Notes: a model not told the origin generated them from the sequence alone. Counted from the stretch's first letter, positions 8,359-17,516 are shown. The stretch is 64,000 nucleotides of DNA from AC-32 sp963788215 (GCA_963788215.1 CAWBFX010000003.1:372001-436000); one strand, 5' to 3'. Translations and numbers: made by a program.

Positions 8359-9371
8359 GGCTTCCGCACCGGCGCCCTCCCGACGAAGGCGAAGCCGCTG
8401 AACATCAGCGCGATCCCGAGTAGCTGCCCCGCGTAGACGAGCGAGTACGAATCGGCTCGCGAGAGCCCGGTCGCCAGCGCGACCACGAGTGCGCCGCTGC
8501 CGATCCAGACGTTGGGCCGCACCCGCCGCCGCCGCAGGATCGAGTAGAGCGAGCCCCCGACGAGGAAGAGCGTCCCGAACGAGTTCAGGCCGATCGCCCA
8601 CAGGAAGGCGTGCCCGCCGAGGGCGGAGTTGGCGGGCGGCCTTCCGTGAGCGGTTCCTGCAAGCGCGCTCGCGCTGACGGGCGCCAGGGCGACGGCGATT
8701 GCGGCTGCCGCCGCCGCCACCAGGAGCCCGCCGAGGAGAAGGTCGCGACCGCGGCGCGGGAGGAGAAGCCAGGCAGAGCCTGCGCCGAGGAACGCGACGG
8801 TCAGCACGCCCCCGGCGAGGTAGTAGGTGCGGAAGAGAACTGGATCCCAGCCGGCCCGCTGCGCGGCTGCCTCGCAGGCCGCGGCGAGCCCGAAGAGGAG
8901 GAACCCCGTCGCCCACAGCGCCTTCTCACCCGACCGCCGGCGCCGGAACGAGCGCAGCAGGAGGAAGGCGAACGCGACCGCAACGAAGGCGGCGCACAGA
9001 GGCAGGAGCGCGTCGAGCACCGCGGGCGCCGTCGCGCGCGGGCGCGAGCTGATGGCCGTCACCGGCGAGCGCGGCCCGACCACCTGCAGATACGCGAAGT
9101 CCCGCCCGCCGAACATCCCCTCGTGGGTCGCCACGAATGAGTAGCGGCCGGGCTGGAGCGGCTTTGCGGGCGCGAGCGAAAGCTGGCGCGGAGTCGAGCT
9201 GCGGACGACGAGCGGGACCGGCTGCTCCCGTGCGAGGTCGTACAGCTGGTACGCCTTCGGCGAGTCGACGTAGGCGGCGCGCACGAGCAGCGACTGGAGC
9301 TGCGACGCGTGCAGCCGGAGCGCGTCGTGCGGGAACGACGTCTGCGGGTCGCTCCAGCTGAACAGCTTCAC
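8325..9371 (-). CDS. multi-spanning membrane protein with exported beta-domain; probably the C-terminal part of the preceding large protein
   Basis: From GTG 9371, 348 residues: an extracytoplasmic-looking region of about 100 residues (LQPGRYSFVATHEGMFGG) and then seven or so hydrophobic helices. There is no signal peptide before the first domain. The upstream large gene has no stop of its own and runs on into a nonsense frame here. Deleting one base from the T4 run at 9398-9401 (A4 on the coding strand) fuses the two into one protein of about 1,070 residues. The GTG overlapping a TGA in the third frame keeps separate translation possible. Function unknown; part of the oxidase cluster. Confidence 0.6.
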   Translation of the reverse strand: MKLFSWSDPQTSFPHDALRLHASQLQSLLVRAAYVDSPKAYQLYDLAREQPVPLVVRSSTPRQLSLAPAKPLQPGRYSFVATHEGMFGGRDFAYLQVVGPRSPVTAISSRPRATAPAVLDALLPLCAAFVAVAFAFLLLRSFRRRRSGEKALWATGFLLFGLAAACEAAAQRAGWDPVLFRTYYLAGGVLTVAFLGAGSAWLLLPRRGRDLLLGGLLVAAAAAAIAVALAPVSASALAGTAHGRPPANSALGGHAFLWAIGLNSFGTLFLVGGSLYSILRRRRVRPNVWIGSGALVVALATGLSRADSYSLVYAGQLLGIALMFSGFAFVGRAPVRKPQPVQGLTAPT

Positions 9372-11553
9372 GGGATCCGCTCGCCGCGGCCAACGCCTTT
9401 TGTGGTCGATGGAACTGGCCAGTGATGTCCTTGGTCAAGCGCGGCTCGTACGAGTAGCGGACGGTGCTCCCGCCGACGCCGGCGACCGCGGGGACGAAGG
9501 GAATGGCGACGAGCAGGAGCATGATCGTCCCGGCCGCGACGCTCACGCGAGTCCGGTAGCTCTCCGGGCTGCGCACCCGCCGCGTGCGGCCCCGCGGAGG
9601 GCGGCCCTCGAGCTTCGCGCGCCGCCGCGCGTGGGCGCGGTAGAGCAGGCCCGAGGAGACGAGCGCCATCAGCGGCAGCCAGACGAGCTCGACGCCCCAG
9701 CCCAGCTCCTTCAGCGGCCCGCGGCCGTAGGGGCTGAACGCGACCGGGATCACGGCCCACGTGAGCGCCGGCCCCGCGAGCAGCAGGATCGAGGCCGTGA
9801 ACGGGAATCCGGCGAACAGCCACCCCACTCCCGGGAAGCCCATCAGCCCGAGCGGCAGCTCGTAGCCGGCGAGGGCGGCCGGGCTGCGGCGAGCCACGCG
9901 CGCCGGGATCTTGCCCGTGTAGACGCGCGGAGCCGCCGCGAGGGTCGCTCGCCCGGCCGCCCGCTGGCGGGAGGTCATCGGCCAGACCGCAAAGGCGAAG
10001 GCGCTGAAGCCTGCGAGCACGGCGAGCGCTGCGGGCACTAGGAGAAGCGCCTCCCACGGCTGGCTCGCCGAGACTGCCGCCGCGAACGAGCGCCCGCCTT
10101 CGACCCGGTGCGCCTCGACGGCCGAGAACGCGACGCCAGCGGCGTAGTAGACGCCCATCCCGGCCGGGACGAGCATGAGCGCCAGACGGGCCGGCCGCGC
10201 GCGCCACGAGGCGCCGAGCAGCTCGAGCGCGCCGAGCGCGATCCCGATCAGCAGGAGCATCAGGCCCGCGAGCATGTTCAGCTGGGCGTGTAGGTTCACG
10301 ATCACGTCCCCGGCCTCGCCGCCGCGGTCGAGCGCCTCGTTCACGAGCGGCACCGCCTGCACCGGGCCCTGAAGCGTCCCGACCGCCAGCGCCGCACACC
10401 CGGCGAGCACGAACGGGCGGAGCCGGGATTGCGCGCGCCAGACGCACCGCACCGAGACGGCGAGGAGCAGCCAGAACGCGCCGAACATCGCGATCCCCGA
10501 GCCCATGATCAGGTACGGGTGCAGCGAGGTCGCCTCCTCCGCCGCCTGCGGGGTCAGACCCCGGTGGACGACGAGCGCCCCTTCGTGGAACCCGAGGTAG
10601 AGCGCCGAGAAGTAGAAGGCGAGCGAGCCGCCGAGAAGGGCGAAGAAGCACGTGTTCACCAGCCGTCGCGACGGCTCGACCCCGCCCAAGTCGCGCACGA
10701 AGGCGAACAGCGAGCCCGCGACGAGCATGGCGAGGCCGGCGACGAGGTTGATGTGCGCATGGCTGATCGGGTCGATCCACTCCCCCGCGTGGCCCGCCTT
10801 GTAGAGCCAGTCGGCGTTGGCCGGCTGCACCTGGATCACGCCCTGGACCGTCCCGACGGTCAAGGCGGCGGCGCCCGTCGCGAAGAACTTCCAGAGGTGC
10901 CACTGCGGCTTTTCGACGTGGACGAGCCGCGACTGGAAGATCGTCACGAGCACGTTCGTCGCGAAGCACCAGTAGCCGAGGCCCATCACGCCCGCGCCCA
11001 TGCCGGTCGGCGCCTTGTACCACTGGCCCATGTGCGCCTTCGCGGCCGGGTACGTCCAGCCGTGCTCGATCAGCGGGCCCATCGCGAGCCCGTTGCCGAT
11101 CAGCGAGACGTAGAAGACCGCCAGCCCGATGACGGTGAACCAGAACGCGCACTGCGCGAGCCCCTCGCTCGCGAGCGGCCGCCGCACGATTCGCGGTAGC
11201 GCGAGCCAGCAGAGGCCAGTCGCGAGGAGCGTCCCGCCGCCGACGATCATCACGTGGGTGTTCGACAGGTCGCGGACGAGGTGGCCGGCGTAGCCGGTGC
11301 GCGCCAGGTACTCGGCGAGCCAGGGCAGGTTCTTGAGCACCATGTGCAGCGAGCCGAGGACGAGGAAGAGCGAGCCGGCGATGAAGTACTTCGCCGTCTT
11401 CGCGTCGTGCGCGTGCAGCTCCTCGTCCGGGTACGGCTCGTCGCGCACGGGCGGCGCGCGCCCGGGCACGAACTTGCAGATCGCCGCGATCACGACCGCG
11501 AAGAACGCGACGTAGGTGAGGAACTGCAGCGACGAGAGATGCTTGACCCACAT
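9372..11553 (-). CDS. large haem-copper-oxidase-like membrane protein with internal duplication
   Basis: About 720 residues are readable in this frame, with roughly 15 hydrophobic helices. Two segments repeat: VGTVQGVIQ...ISHAHINLVAG (residues 233-273) and VGTLQGPVQ...VNLHAQLNMLAG (391-430). Each is preceded by a helix with a leading histidine (NTHVMIVGGG near 100; LHPYLIMGSG near 345). This resembles helices II and X of cbb3/NOR-type subunit I, which ligate the low-spin haem. I see no counterpart of the CuB histidines (the HH pair). It may be a haem-b membrane subunit of the oxidase. No stop occurs before the next gene, indicating a frameshift around 9371-9401. Confidence 0.65.
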
Positions 11554-11565
11554 GGGCCGCTGCTC

Positions 11566-11754
11566 CTACCGGAGGCCGGGCTCGAGGAAGTAGACCGTCA
11601 GCGTCCAGCCGAGGTAGAACACCACCAGGATCGCGAGGATCACCCACGCGCGAGTCGACGCGGCTCGAGAGAAGCGGTGCGGCTCGGCCCCGGTGTCCCG
11701 GTAGCCGACGAGCGGGCGGGCAGGGCCGGTCTCTTCTGGGGTTCGGTCGCTCAA
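11566..11754 (-). CDS. single-helix small subunit of the oxidase cluster
   Basis: A 62-residue protein from TTG 11754, overlapping the previous stop as TTGA. A hydrophilic N-terminus is followed by one helix (AWVILAILVVFYLGWTLTVYF). It ends 12 bp before the large membrane protein. Size, position and topology resemble the small CcoQ/CcoH-type or subunit IV-type helices of haem-copper oxidases. No diagnostic motif is present. Confidence 0.65.
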   Translation of the reverse strand: MSDRTPEETGPARPLVGYRDTGAEPHRFSRAASTRAWVILAILVVFYLGWTLTVYFLEPGLR

Positions 11755-12086
11755 AACACCTTCTCCACGATGCGTGTCCTTTCCGCGGTGATCCCGGCGA
11801 CGTCCACGAGCATGCGCTCGACGGTGTAGCCGCGCTCGAGGAACGCCTCGAGCTGCTCGGGCGTGTCCCAGGTCGTGTAGCAGTCGATCCGGAACGAGCC
11901 CTCGCTCACGGCCACGAACGCCTCGAGCTTCTGGCAGCCGGGGTACTCCTGGACATGGCCCTTGAGGGCCTGCAGGGACGAGTAGACGAGCGGCCAGTCG
12001 GCGGCGGGAATCACGGCGACGGTCTCCGACGACCAGGCGACGTACGGGAGGGCGGACGCACCGGTTGCGCCTTCGGCAGTCGCCAT
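11751..12086 (-). CDS. ABM-like dimeric alpha/beta-barrel protein
   Basis: Starts at ATG 12086, overlapping the upstream stop by one base (TGATG). The 111 residues read as a ferredoxin-fold monomer (LPYVAWSSETVAVIP..., then HVQEYPGCQKLEAF, CYTTWDTPEQLEAFLERG), similar to antibiotic-biosynthesis-monooxygenase/EthD-like domains. There is no membrane segment. Its presence inside an oxidase operon is unusual; such folds bind haem or small ligands, so a haem-handling or sensor role is possible but only inferred. Confidence 0.65.
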   Translation of the reverse strand: MATAEGATGASALPYVAWSSETVAVIPAADWPLVYSSLQALKGHVQEYPGCQKLEAFVAVSEGSFRIDCYTTWDTPEQLEAFLERGYTVERMLVDVAGITAERTRIVEKVF

Positions 12087-12433
12087 CAGAACTTCTGCCC
12101 CCAGACGATGTGGCCGACGATCAGGACGACGGCGAACCCGACGATGATCGCGGTCAGGAGCAGGAAGAACAGCGTGGCCGGGCCGGCCATCTCCGTCGTG
12201 AAGCCGCCGAAGCTGTCGACGGGATAGATGCCCGTCTTCTGGCGGGTCGAGCGGTACTGCCAGACCCACCAGATGATCGCGAGCGAGAGGACGATCATGA
12301 AGCCCCACAGCCAGGCGAGGTCCATCCAGCGGACGTGCCAGGTGTCCGCTTTCTGCATCGTCAGCTGGTGTGCCTGTAGGTAGTGGTAGAACTGCTGCGA
12401 TTTTTCCGGCGACGAGCCGCTAGGCATTGCCAT
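12086..12433 (-). CDS. two-helix membrane subunit of the oxidase cluster
   Basis: 115 residues: a hydrophilic N-terminus (QQFYHYLQAHQLTMQKADT), helix one (LAWLWGFMIVLSLAIIWWVW), a short loop with IYPVDSFGG, and helix two (ATLFFLLLTAIIVGFAVVLIVG). It overlaps both neighbours by a few bases, so it is co-translated with them. It resembles the two-helix subunit II-type anchors of oxidases but lacks CuA ligands. Probably structural. Confidence 0.65.
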   Translation of the reverse strand: MAMPSGSSPEKSQQFYHYLQAHQLTMQKADTWHVRWMDLAWLWGFMIVLSLAIIWWVWQYRSTRQKTGIYPVDSFGGFTTEMAGPATLFFLLLTAIIVGFAVVLIVGHIVWGQKF

Positions 12434-12722
12434 CGGCCCACTCCTCCTCGTCGAGCGCCCAGTCGGGCGTGTAGTAGTCCTCTTCGGCCACGTACAGCGG
12501 CAGTGCCCCGACCCGGTCGAGGTCCTGGAAGTGGCCGGCCTTCCAGGCCGCCAGGAACGCGACGAACGCGAGCCCGCCGAAGATGAAGAACGTGTCGATC
12601 ATCCAGTCAGCCATCACCCAGCGGGACTGCTTGGTCTCGGGCTGGTCGTGCGCGAGCGCGAGCGCCGGCCAGGTCAGCGCCGCGACCACGAGGACGAACC
12701 AGCTGTAGGCGAAGCGCCTCAC
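12420..12722 (-). CDS. small membrane protein with CcoS-like motif
   Basis: GTG 12722 overlaps the cytochrome gene stop as GTGA. The 100 residues have a signal-like first helix (FVLVVAALTWPALALA), a second helix (TFFIFGGLAFVAFLAAW) and then AGHFQDLDRVGALPL. The last piece resembles the short G-(Q/H)-(F/Y)-x-D-L-(D/E) tail of CcoS, the cbb3 maturation protein. It ends in an acidic, aromatic tail. It is longer than classical CcoS, so I call it CcoS-like only. Confidence 0.6.
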   Translation of the reverse strand: MRRFAYSWFVLVVAALTWPALALAHDQPETKQSRWVMADWMIDTFFIFGGLAFVAFLAAWKAGHFQDLDRVGALPLYVAEEDYYTPDWALDEEEWADGNA

Positions 12723-14150
12723 TGCTGGCCTGGCACCGTCGGAGGGACGTCCTTCTGCTGGGGTGGCGGCAGCTTCTCGCCGCGGGCGCGCGCGTCAGCC
12801 CACGCCCGGTTGAGCATGTCCTCGTAGATCGCCTTGATCCCTGCGGCTGCCGTCTGGAGTGACAGCGGCGTGTGCGCCTGGTCGTTGAGCGTCAAGTTGT
12901 CCTTCGGGGAGAGGCCCGGGAAGACCCGCATGGCCTGCTGCATGTACGGGTCGGTGACGGGCTTCTTGATGAAGCTCGAGTTGTCGGGCAGCGTCTGGTG
13001 GGACTTGGTCCACGCGAGCAGCTCCTTGCTCGGCTGCCAGACGATGTAGTCGCTCGGCTCGGGCACGCGGTTCCTGGCGAGCGTCCCGTTCGGGATGGTC
13101 TTCACGAAGAGGACGACGCGCCAGATGTCGTTGACCGAGAGCCGGTCGCCGAAGTTCTCCATCGCCGTTCCGGGCCAGCCGCGCAGGATGCGGTAGTAGA
13201 AGTCGCCCGGGCCGGTGTCGCCGCCGCAGCAGGCATCGTCCTTGTCGGTGAAGTCGGCGGGCGGCGGGGAGAGGAACTTCGCTCCCGGGCCCTTGCCGTT
13301 GCCGCTGAGGCCGTGGCAGCCCACGCAACGGTCGAGGAAGACGATCTTGCCGCGCAGTAGATTCCCCTCCGTCACCGGCAGCGGGTCTCCGGAGAGCCAG
13401 TAGCTGCGGTCGATCTGGGAGAGGTTCGGCGCTTCCTCGAGCTGGTCGCCCTTCGGCGTGAGCTTCTCGTCGGGCAGCGACTCGACGATCGACTTCTGCG
13501 CGCCGGAGAACCCCTTGTAGGCGTGCGGGAAGCCCTGGTTCGCGAGCACGACGTGCTTCGAGTAGAGCTGCCCCGCGTAGCGGAGCAGGCCGGACTTGCC
13601 GCTCCGCTGTTCGACGAAGGCCACGAGGTCTTCCACCTGCTGGTCGGAGAAGAGCGCCTTCATGTCCGGCATCAGCGACTTCGGGTCCATGTAGCGCGGG
13701 TCGTAGAAGTGCGCCCGCTGCCAGTCGTCGGGGTGCCAGCCCGACTCCTGGGAAAGGTCGGGGCCGGTGCGCTCGGTGCCGAGCAGGTTCGGCGACTGGT
13801 CGCTGCCATAGAAGTCGCCCGGCTCCGAGATCTTCGGGTAGAGGAAGTAGAGGCCTTGACGCACGTCCTGCGGCCGCGAGTAGCCGGAGTGGCAGACGTA
13901 GCAGCCGTTCGAGGCGAACAGGTTCCGCCCCTTGAGCGCCTGGTTCGAGAGCGGGGCCCAGTCCTTGGACGCCCCCGGGTCGAAGGTGTGGATCGGCAGC
14001 CAGACGACGATCGCGACCACCGTGAAGAAGGCGAGCAGGCCGCCCACGCCGGCCATCAGCGGCGTGATCAGCATGCGCTCGGCGCGGGTGGCGCCCCCAG
14101 CCGCGCGGCAGTGGCGGAGGAGCCTTCGGGCGCTCGGCGTCGTCCGCCAT
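12719..14150 (-). CDS. fused CcoO-CcoP-type cytochrome c subunit of cbb3-like oxidase, frameshifted near the start
   Basis: One membrane anchor (LLAFFTVVAIVVWLP) is followed by a mono-haem CcoO-type domain with GCYVCHSGYSRPQDVR. A second cytochrome c domain has CVGCHG. Methionine ligand candidates are in SLMPDM and GTAMENFG. About 476 residues, so subunits II and III are fused. The best start is ATG 14150, sharing a base with the ccoN stop (TGATG) and giving MADDAERPKAPPPLPRGWG. That frame meets the main one only if one base is dropped from the C5 run at 14094-14098. An ATG at 14074 would otherwise be the start. It passes electrons to CcoN. Confidence 0.88.
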
Positions 14151-15682
14151 CAGCCCGCCACCGGCGGAGGAGCGATCGCCTCCGCCACCCTCAAGGTCTC
14201 TTGCCGCCTGCGCTCGCCCGTGTTCGAGAAGATCGTCATCCCGATGTTCACGATCTGGACGATCCCCGAGAGCACGATCATCGCCCCGAAGATCCCGCGG
14301 GCGATGTAGTACGCGTGCAGCTGCGGGAGCACGTTCACCTCGGGGATCCCGTCCTGCCACGCGAACCCTTGCTGGAAGCCGGCGAGCGTCAACACGCTGA
14401 AGAAGCCCGTGAAACCGACGGTGACGAGCCAGTACTGCCACTCGGAGAGGCTCCGGCTCCACAGGGGCCGGTGGTAGATCTGGGCGACGATGTAGTCGAT
14501 CACCCCCATCCCGAGGATCGTGAAGGCGCCGAGCAGCGCGAGATGGGCGTGGGCGACGACGAAGTTCGTGAAGTGCGTCAGCTTGTTGAAGGGCTGGAGC
14601 GCCTCGAAAGCTCCCTGGATGTTGACCAGGAAGTAGAAGAAGAAGGCGGTCATCGTGAAACGTAAGGGGAGGTTCGTGAAGAACCGGTCCCAGTTGCCCT
14701 TCATCGTCCCGAGGATGTTGATCGTGAAGGCGAAGACCGGGACGAGGAGCATCCAGGAAGAGACCTCCGCGATCGTCTTCAGCCAGGACGGGGTCGGCGA
14801 CTGGAGGATGTGGTGGTCGCCGACGCCGGTGTAGAAGAACGCCATCCCCCAGAACGAGATCAGCGACAGCGTGTAGCTGTAGAGCGGGGTGTTGGTGACT
14901 CGCGGGACGATGTAGTAGGTGAGCGCCAGGAGCATCGGCGTCAGCCAGAGCCCGAAGAGGTTGTGCGCGTACCACCAGTTCAGGATCGCGTCGGAAAGGC
15001 TCGAGGAGAGCGCACCCGAGCGCGTGCCCCAGATGTTGCCCGGGTGCCAGATGACGTTGCCGATCGCGTAGTCGACCGCTAGCCAGAGCGGGCTCGCGAT
15101 GAAGAACCAGACGGAGACGTAGATCGGGCGGATCGTCCGGATCGCGACCGTCGCGAGGATGTTCCAGATGTTCGCGCACCAGATGATCAGCAGGGCGATG
15201 TCAACGGGCCAGATGAACTCGGCGTACTCGCGGCCCTGGCTGTGGCCCGTGAGGAGCCCGACGACCCCGACGAGGAACATGAGGTTCCACGCCCACGCGC
15301 AGATCACGCCGAGCCGCTCGCTCCACATCCCGCGCGTGCCGACGAGCCGCGGGAGCATGTAGAAGAGCGCGCCGAAGTACATCATCGAGAGCCAGGCGAG
15401 GATCACGCCGTTGACGTGCGACGGCCGGATGCGGCTGAACGAGAGCCACGAGATGCCGCCGAAGGCCTCTGGCGTGACGAACTCGGTCGCCAGCACGAGG
15501 CCGAAGAGGTCGACGACCGTCAGCCAGATGATCGACGAGAGCAGCCAGTGCTTGGCGGCCAGGTCGGAGAAGCCCAGAGCGCCAGGCGTGGTCGCGCGGT
15601 CGGTGAGCGGCGCAGGCGCCTCGGCCGCCAGCGTCCCGCCTGCCAGAGGACGCTCCCGCTCACGGGTCCCCTCTCCGCCCAT
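14150..15682 (-). CDS. ccoN: cbb3-type (C-family) haem-copper oxidase catalytic subunit
   Basis: 510 residues with about 12 hydrophobic helices and all expected haem/copper ligands: RPSHVNGVI (low-spin haem, helix II), WWYAHNLFG (first CuB histidine), YTGVGDHHIL (CuB pair) and VAHAHLALLG (high-spin and low-spin haem, helix X). The GVGDHH and WWYAHN contexts fit the cbb3/NOR branch rather than A-type oxidases. It is the first gene of a minus-strand cluster reaching 8325. It would reduce O2 (or, less likely, NO) at the cell membrane. The divergent two-component system probably regulates it. Confidence 0.9.
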   Translation of the reverse strand: MGGEGTRERERPLAGGTLAAEAPAPLTDRATTPGALGFSDLAAKHWLLSSIIWLTVVDLFGLVLATEFVTPEAFGGISWLSFSRIRPSHVNGVILAWLSMMYFGALFYMLPRLVGTRGMWSERLGVICAWAWNLMFLVGVVGLLTGHSQGREYAEFIWPVDIALLIIWCANIWNILATVAIRTIRPIYVSVWFFIASPLWLAVDYAIGNVIWHPGNIWGTRSGALSSSLSDAILNWWYAHNLFGLWLTPMLLALTYYIVPRVTNTPLYSYTLSLISFWGMAFFYTGVGDHHILQSPTPSWLKTIAEVSSWMLLVPVFAFTINILGTMKGNWDRFFTNLPLRFTMTAFFFYFLVNIQGAFEALQPFNKLTHFTNFVVAHAHLALLGAFTILGMGVIDYIVAQIYHRPLWSRSLSEWQYWLVTVGFTGFFSVLTLAGFQQGFAWQDGIPEVNVLPQLHAYYIARGIFGAMIVLSGIVQIVNIGMTIFSNTGERRRQETLRVAEAIAPPPVAG

Positions 15683-15735
15683 CGGTCGCGACCATAAGAA
15701 AGAGCGGACGAGGGTTCGAGCAGGATGACGAAAGT

Positions 15736-15768
15736 GTCATCTGCAGGTCATTTCCAGGTCATCTTCAG
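15736..15768. promoter_or_regulatory. three tandem 11-bp direct repeats, PhoB/OmpR-type operator
   Basis: GTCATCTGCAG, GTCATTTCCAG and GTCATCTTCAG follow each other without a gap, with GTCAT and CAG invariant. An 11-bp tandem period is the known binding geometry of OmpR/PhoB-family regulators. The array ends three bases before a possible -10 (TAGGGT, 15772-15777) of the response regulator gene. It lies 54 bp upstream of the ccoN start, so it may control both directions. Confidence 0.75.
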
Positions 15769-15799
15769 TGTTAGGGTCCCCATACACGGGAGGGGGAAG

Positions 15800-16462
15800 A
15801 TGCGGATCCTGGTGATCGAAGACGAGCCTCGGATCCTCGCGTTCCTGGCGCGTGGGCTCGAGGCGGAGGGCTTTCTGGTGGACGGAGCGCGCGATGGCCC
15901 CACCGGCGTCCTACGTGCAGCCGAGCGGCGCTACGACCTCGTCATCCTCGACCTCCTGCTCCCGAAGCTCGACGGCCTCAGCGTCCTGCGGACTCTCCAA
16001 GCCGAGCGGCCCGAGCTGCCGGTGGTGATCGTCTCCGCGCGCTCGGACCTCGGCACCAAGCTGCGCGGGTTCGGGCTCGGTGCCTGCGACTACGTCTCGA
16101 AGCCGTTCTCGTTCGACGAGCTCGTCGCGCGGGTGCGGGCGCAGCTTCGCCGCGGACGTCCGGAGGAGCCGAGCGTCGTGCAGGCCGGCGCGCTCTCGCT
16201 CGACGTCACCCGCAGGCAGGCGCGGTGGGGCGAGGTGGTCGCGGAGCTATCCGACCGGGAGTTCCGGCTGCTCCACCACCTCGTCCTGCACGAGGGCGAG
16301 GTCGTCAGCCGCGAGAGCCTGCTGGCGAACGTCTGGGGGTACCACTTCGATCCGCGCTCCAACGTCGTCGACGTGTGCGTGCGGCGGCTGCGCCGCAAGC
16401 TCGGCGCGGAGGCTCCGATCGAGACGGTGCGGCATGGCGGGTATCGGCTGGCTACGTCGTAG
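15800..16462 (+). CDS. OmpR/PhoB-family response regulator
   Basis: 220 residues from ATG 15800, which follows a GGGAGGGGGAAG ribosome-binding stretch; the ATG at 15725 would run through the operator and is rejected. The receiver domain shows VIEDEPR, LVILDLLLPKLDG (phosphoacceptor Asp) and YVSKPFSF (switch Lys). The C-terminal winged helix shows ELSDREFRLLHHLV and VVDVCVRRLRRKLG. The 11-bp repeats directly upstream suggest autoregulation and control of the divergent oxidase operon. The kinase gene overlaps its 3' end. Confidence 0.95.
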   Translation: MRILVIEDEPRILAFLARGLEAEGFLVDGARDGPTGVLRAAERRYDLVILDLLLPKLDGLSVLRTLQAERPELPVVIVSARSDLGTKLRGFGLGACDYVSKPFSFDELVARVRAQLRRGRPEEPSVVQAGALSLDVTRRQARWGEVVAELSDREFRLLHHLVLHEGEVVSRESLLANVWGYHFDPRSNVVDVCVRRLRRKLGAEAPIETVRHGGYRLATS

Positions 16463-17516
16463 GTGGGTCGAGGCCTGCTGGTTCGCCTTCGCAGCCGCGA
16501 ACCTGGCCGCGATGCTCATCTGGCCGAGCTGGGAGACGATTCCGTTCCACTTCATCTGGATCAGCCTGACCCTGGTCTACGGCTTCCGCGTCTGGGAGCC
16601 GCGCTCGACCGGGATCGTGCTGGCCCTCGTGATCGCGGCGACCGGCAGCCTGATCCTGAGCGACGCCTACAAGGGCTCACAGCTCTGGGGCGAGCTGTTC
16701 GAGGTGCCGCTGATGTCGGCGATGTTCCTCGCGATGGTCTGGCACGCGCGGCGCCGCCAGGACGCGCTGCGCATCCTCGAGCGTGAGGGAGCCGAGCGCG
16801 CCGCGCTGCTCGCTCAGCAGAAGCGCTTCCTGCACGACGTCTCGCACGAGCTGCGCACGCCGGTCACGATTGCGCGGGGTCACCTCGAAGTTCTGCGCCG
16901 GGTGAACGGGGAGCCTGCACCGGAAATCGAGGTCGCGCTCGACGAGCTCGGGCGGATCGAGCACATCCTCGAGCGGCTGCTCCTGCTGGCCAAGTCGAAG
17001 CAGCCGGACTTCGTCGTGCCTTCCGAGCTGGAGCTCGAGCCCTTCCTCGAGGACGTCTTCGTCCGCTGGTCGGGAGTCGTCCAGCGCGGATGGCGCCTCG
17101 GCGAGCTGACGCCCGGCCGCCTGCGCGCGGATCCGGACGCCTTGCGGATCGCGCTCGACGCGCTCCTCGAGAACGCCGTCAAGTACACCGAGCCGGCCGA
17201 CGCGATCACGCTCTCGGCGCACGCGGTCGACCACTCGGTGCTGATCGAGGTGGCCGACGAGGGTCAGGGCTTGCCGGACGGCGCCGACGAGAGGATCTTC
17301 GAGCGGTTCGCGCGCGCCGACCCGGCGAGGACCCGCGCCCAGGGAGGCGCGGGCCTCGGGCTCGCCATCGTCGATGCGATCGTTAGGGCGCACGGGGGCG
17401 GCTGCTCCGCGAGGAACGGCGCCACCGGCGCCGTCTTCACGCTGCGCTTCCCGGCCTACGTTCCGTCAGAGGCCCGCGCCTCAGCCTTCCCAGCAGGCCC
17501 CGCCGTTCCCAGCTGA
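16434..17516 (+). CDS. sensor histidine kinase
   Basis: About 360 residues from ATG 16434, overlapping the response regulator by 29 bp. Two or three short N-terminal helices with almost no periplasmic loop suggest intramembrane or redox sensing. The phosphoacceptor His is in FLHDVSHELRTPV (near residue 137). The ATPase domain has LDALLENAVKY (N box), VADEGQGLPDG (G1) and GGAGLGLAIVDAI (G2). The adjacent oxidase cluster suggests a respiratory signal (inference). Confidence 0.93.
   Translation: MAGIGWLRRRWVEACWFAFAAANLAAMLIWPSWETIPFHFIWISLTLVYGFRVWEPRSTGIVLALVIAATGSLILSDAYKGSQLWGELFEVPLMSAMFLAMVWHARRRQDALRILEREGAERAALLAQQKRFLHDVSHELRTPVTIARGHLEVLRRVNGEPAPEIEVALDELGRIEHILERLLLLAKSKQPDFVVPSELELEPFLEDVFVRWSGVVQRGWRLGELTPGRLRADPDALRIALDALLENAVKYTEPADAITLSAHAVDHSVLIEVADEGQGLPDGADERIFERFARADPARTRAQGGAGLGLAIVDAIVRAHGGGCSARNGATGAVFTLRFPAYVPSEARASAFPAGPAVPS

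Noticed and set aside
14074..14076. ATG at 14074 as the true ccoO/P start
   Set aside because: It leaves 75 bp of protein-like sequence unused and loses the one-base overlap with the ccoN stop seen at 14150.
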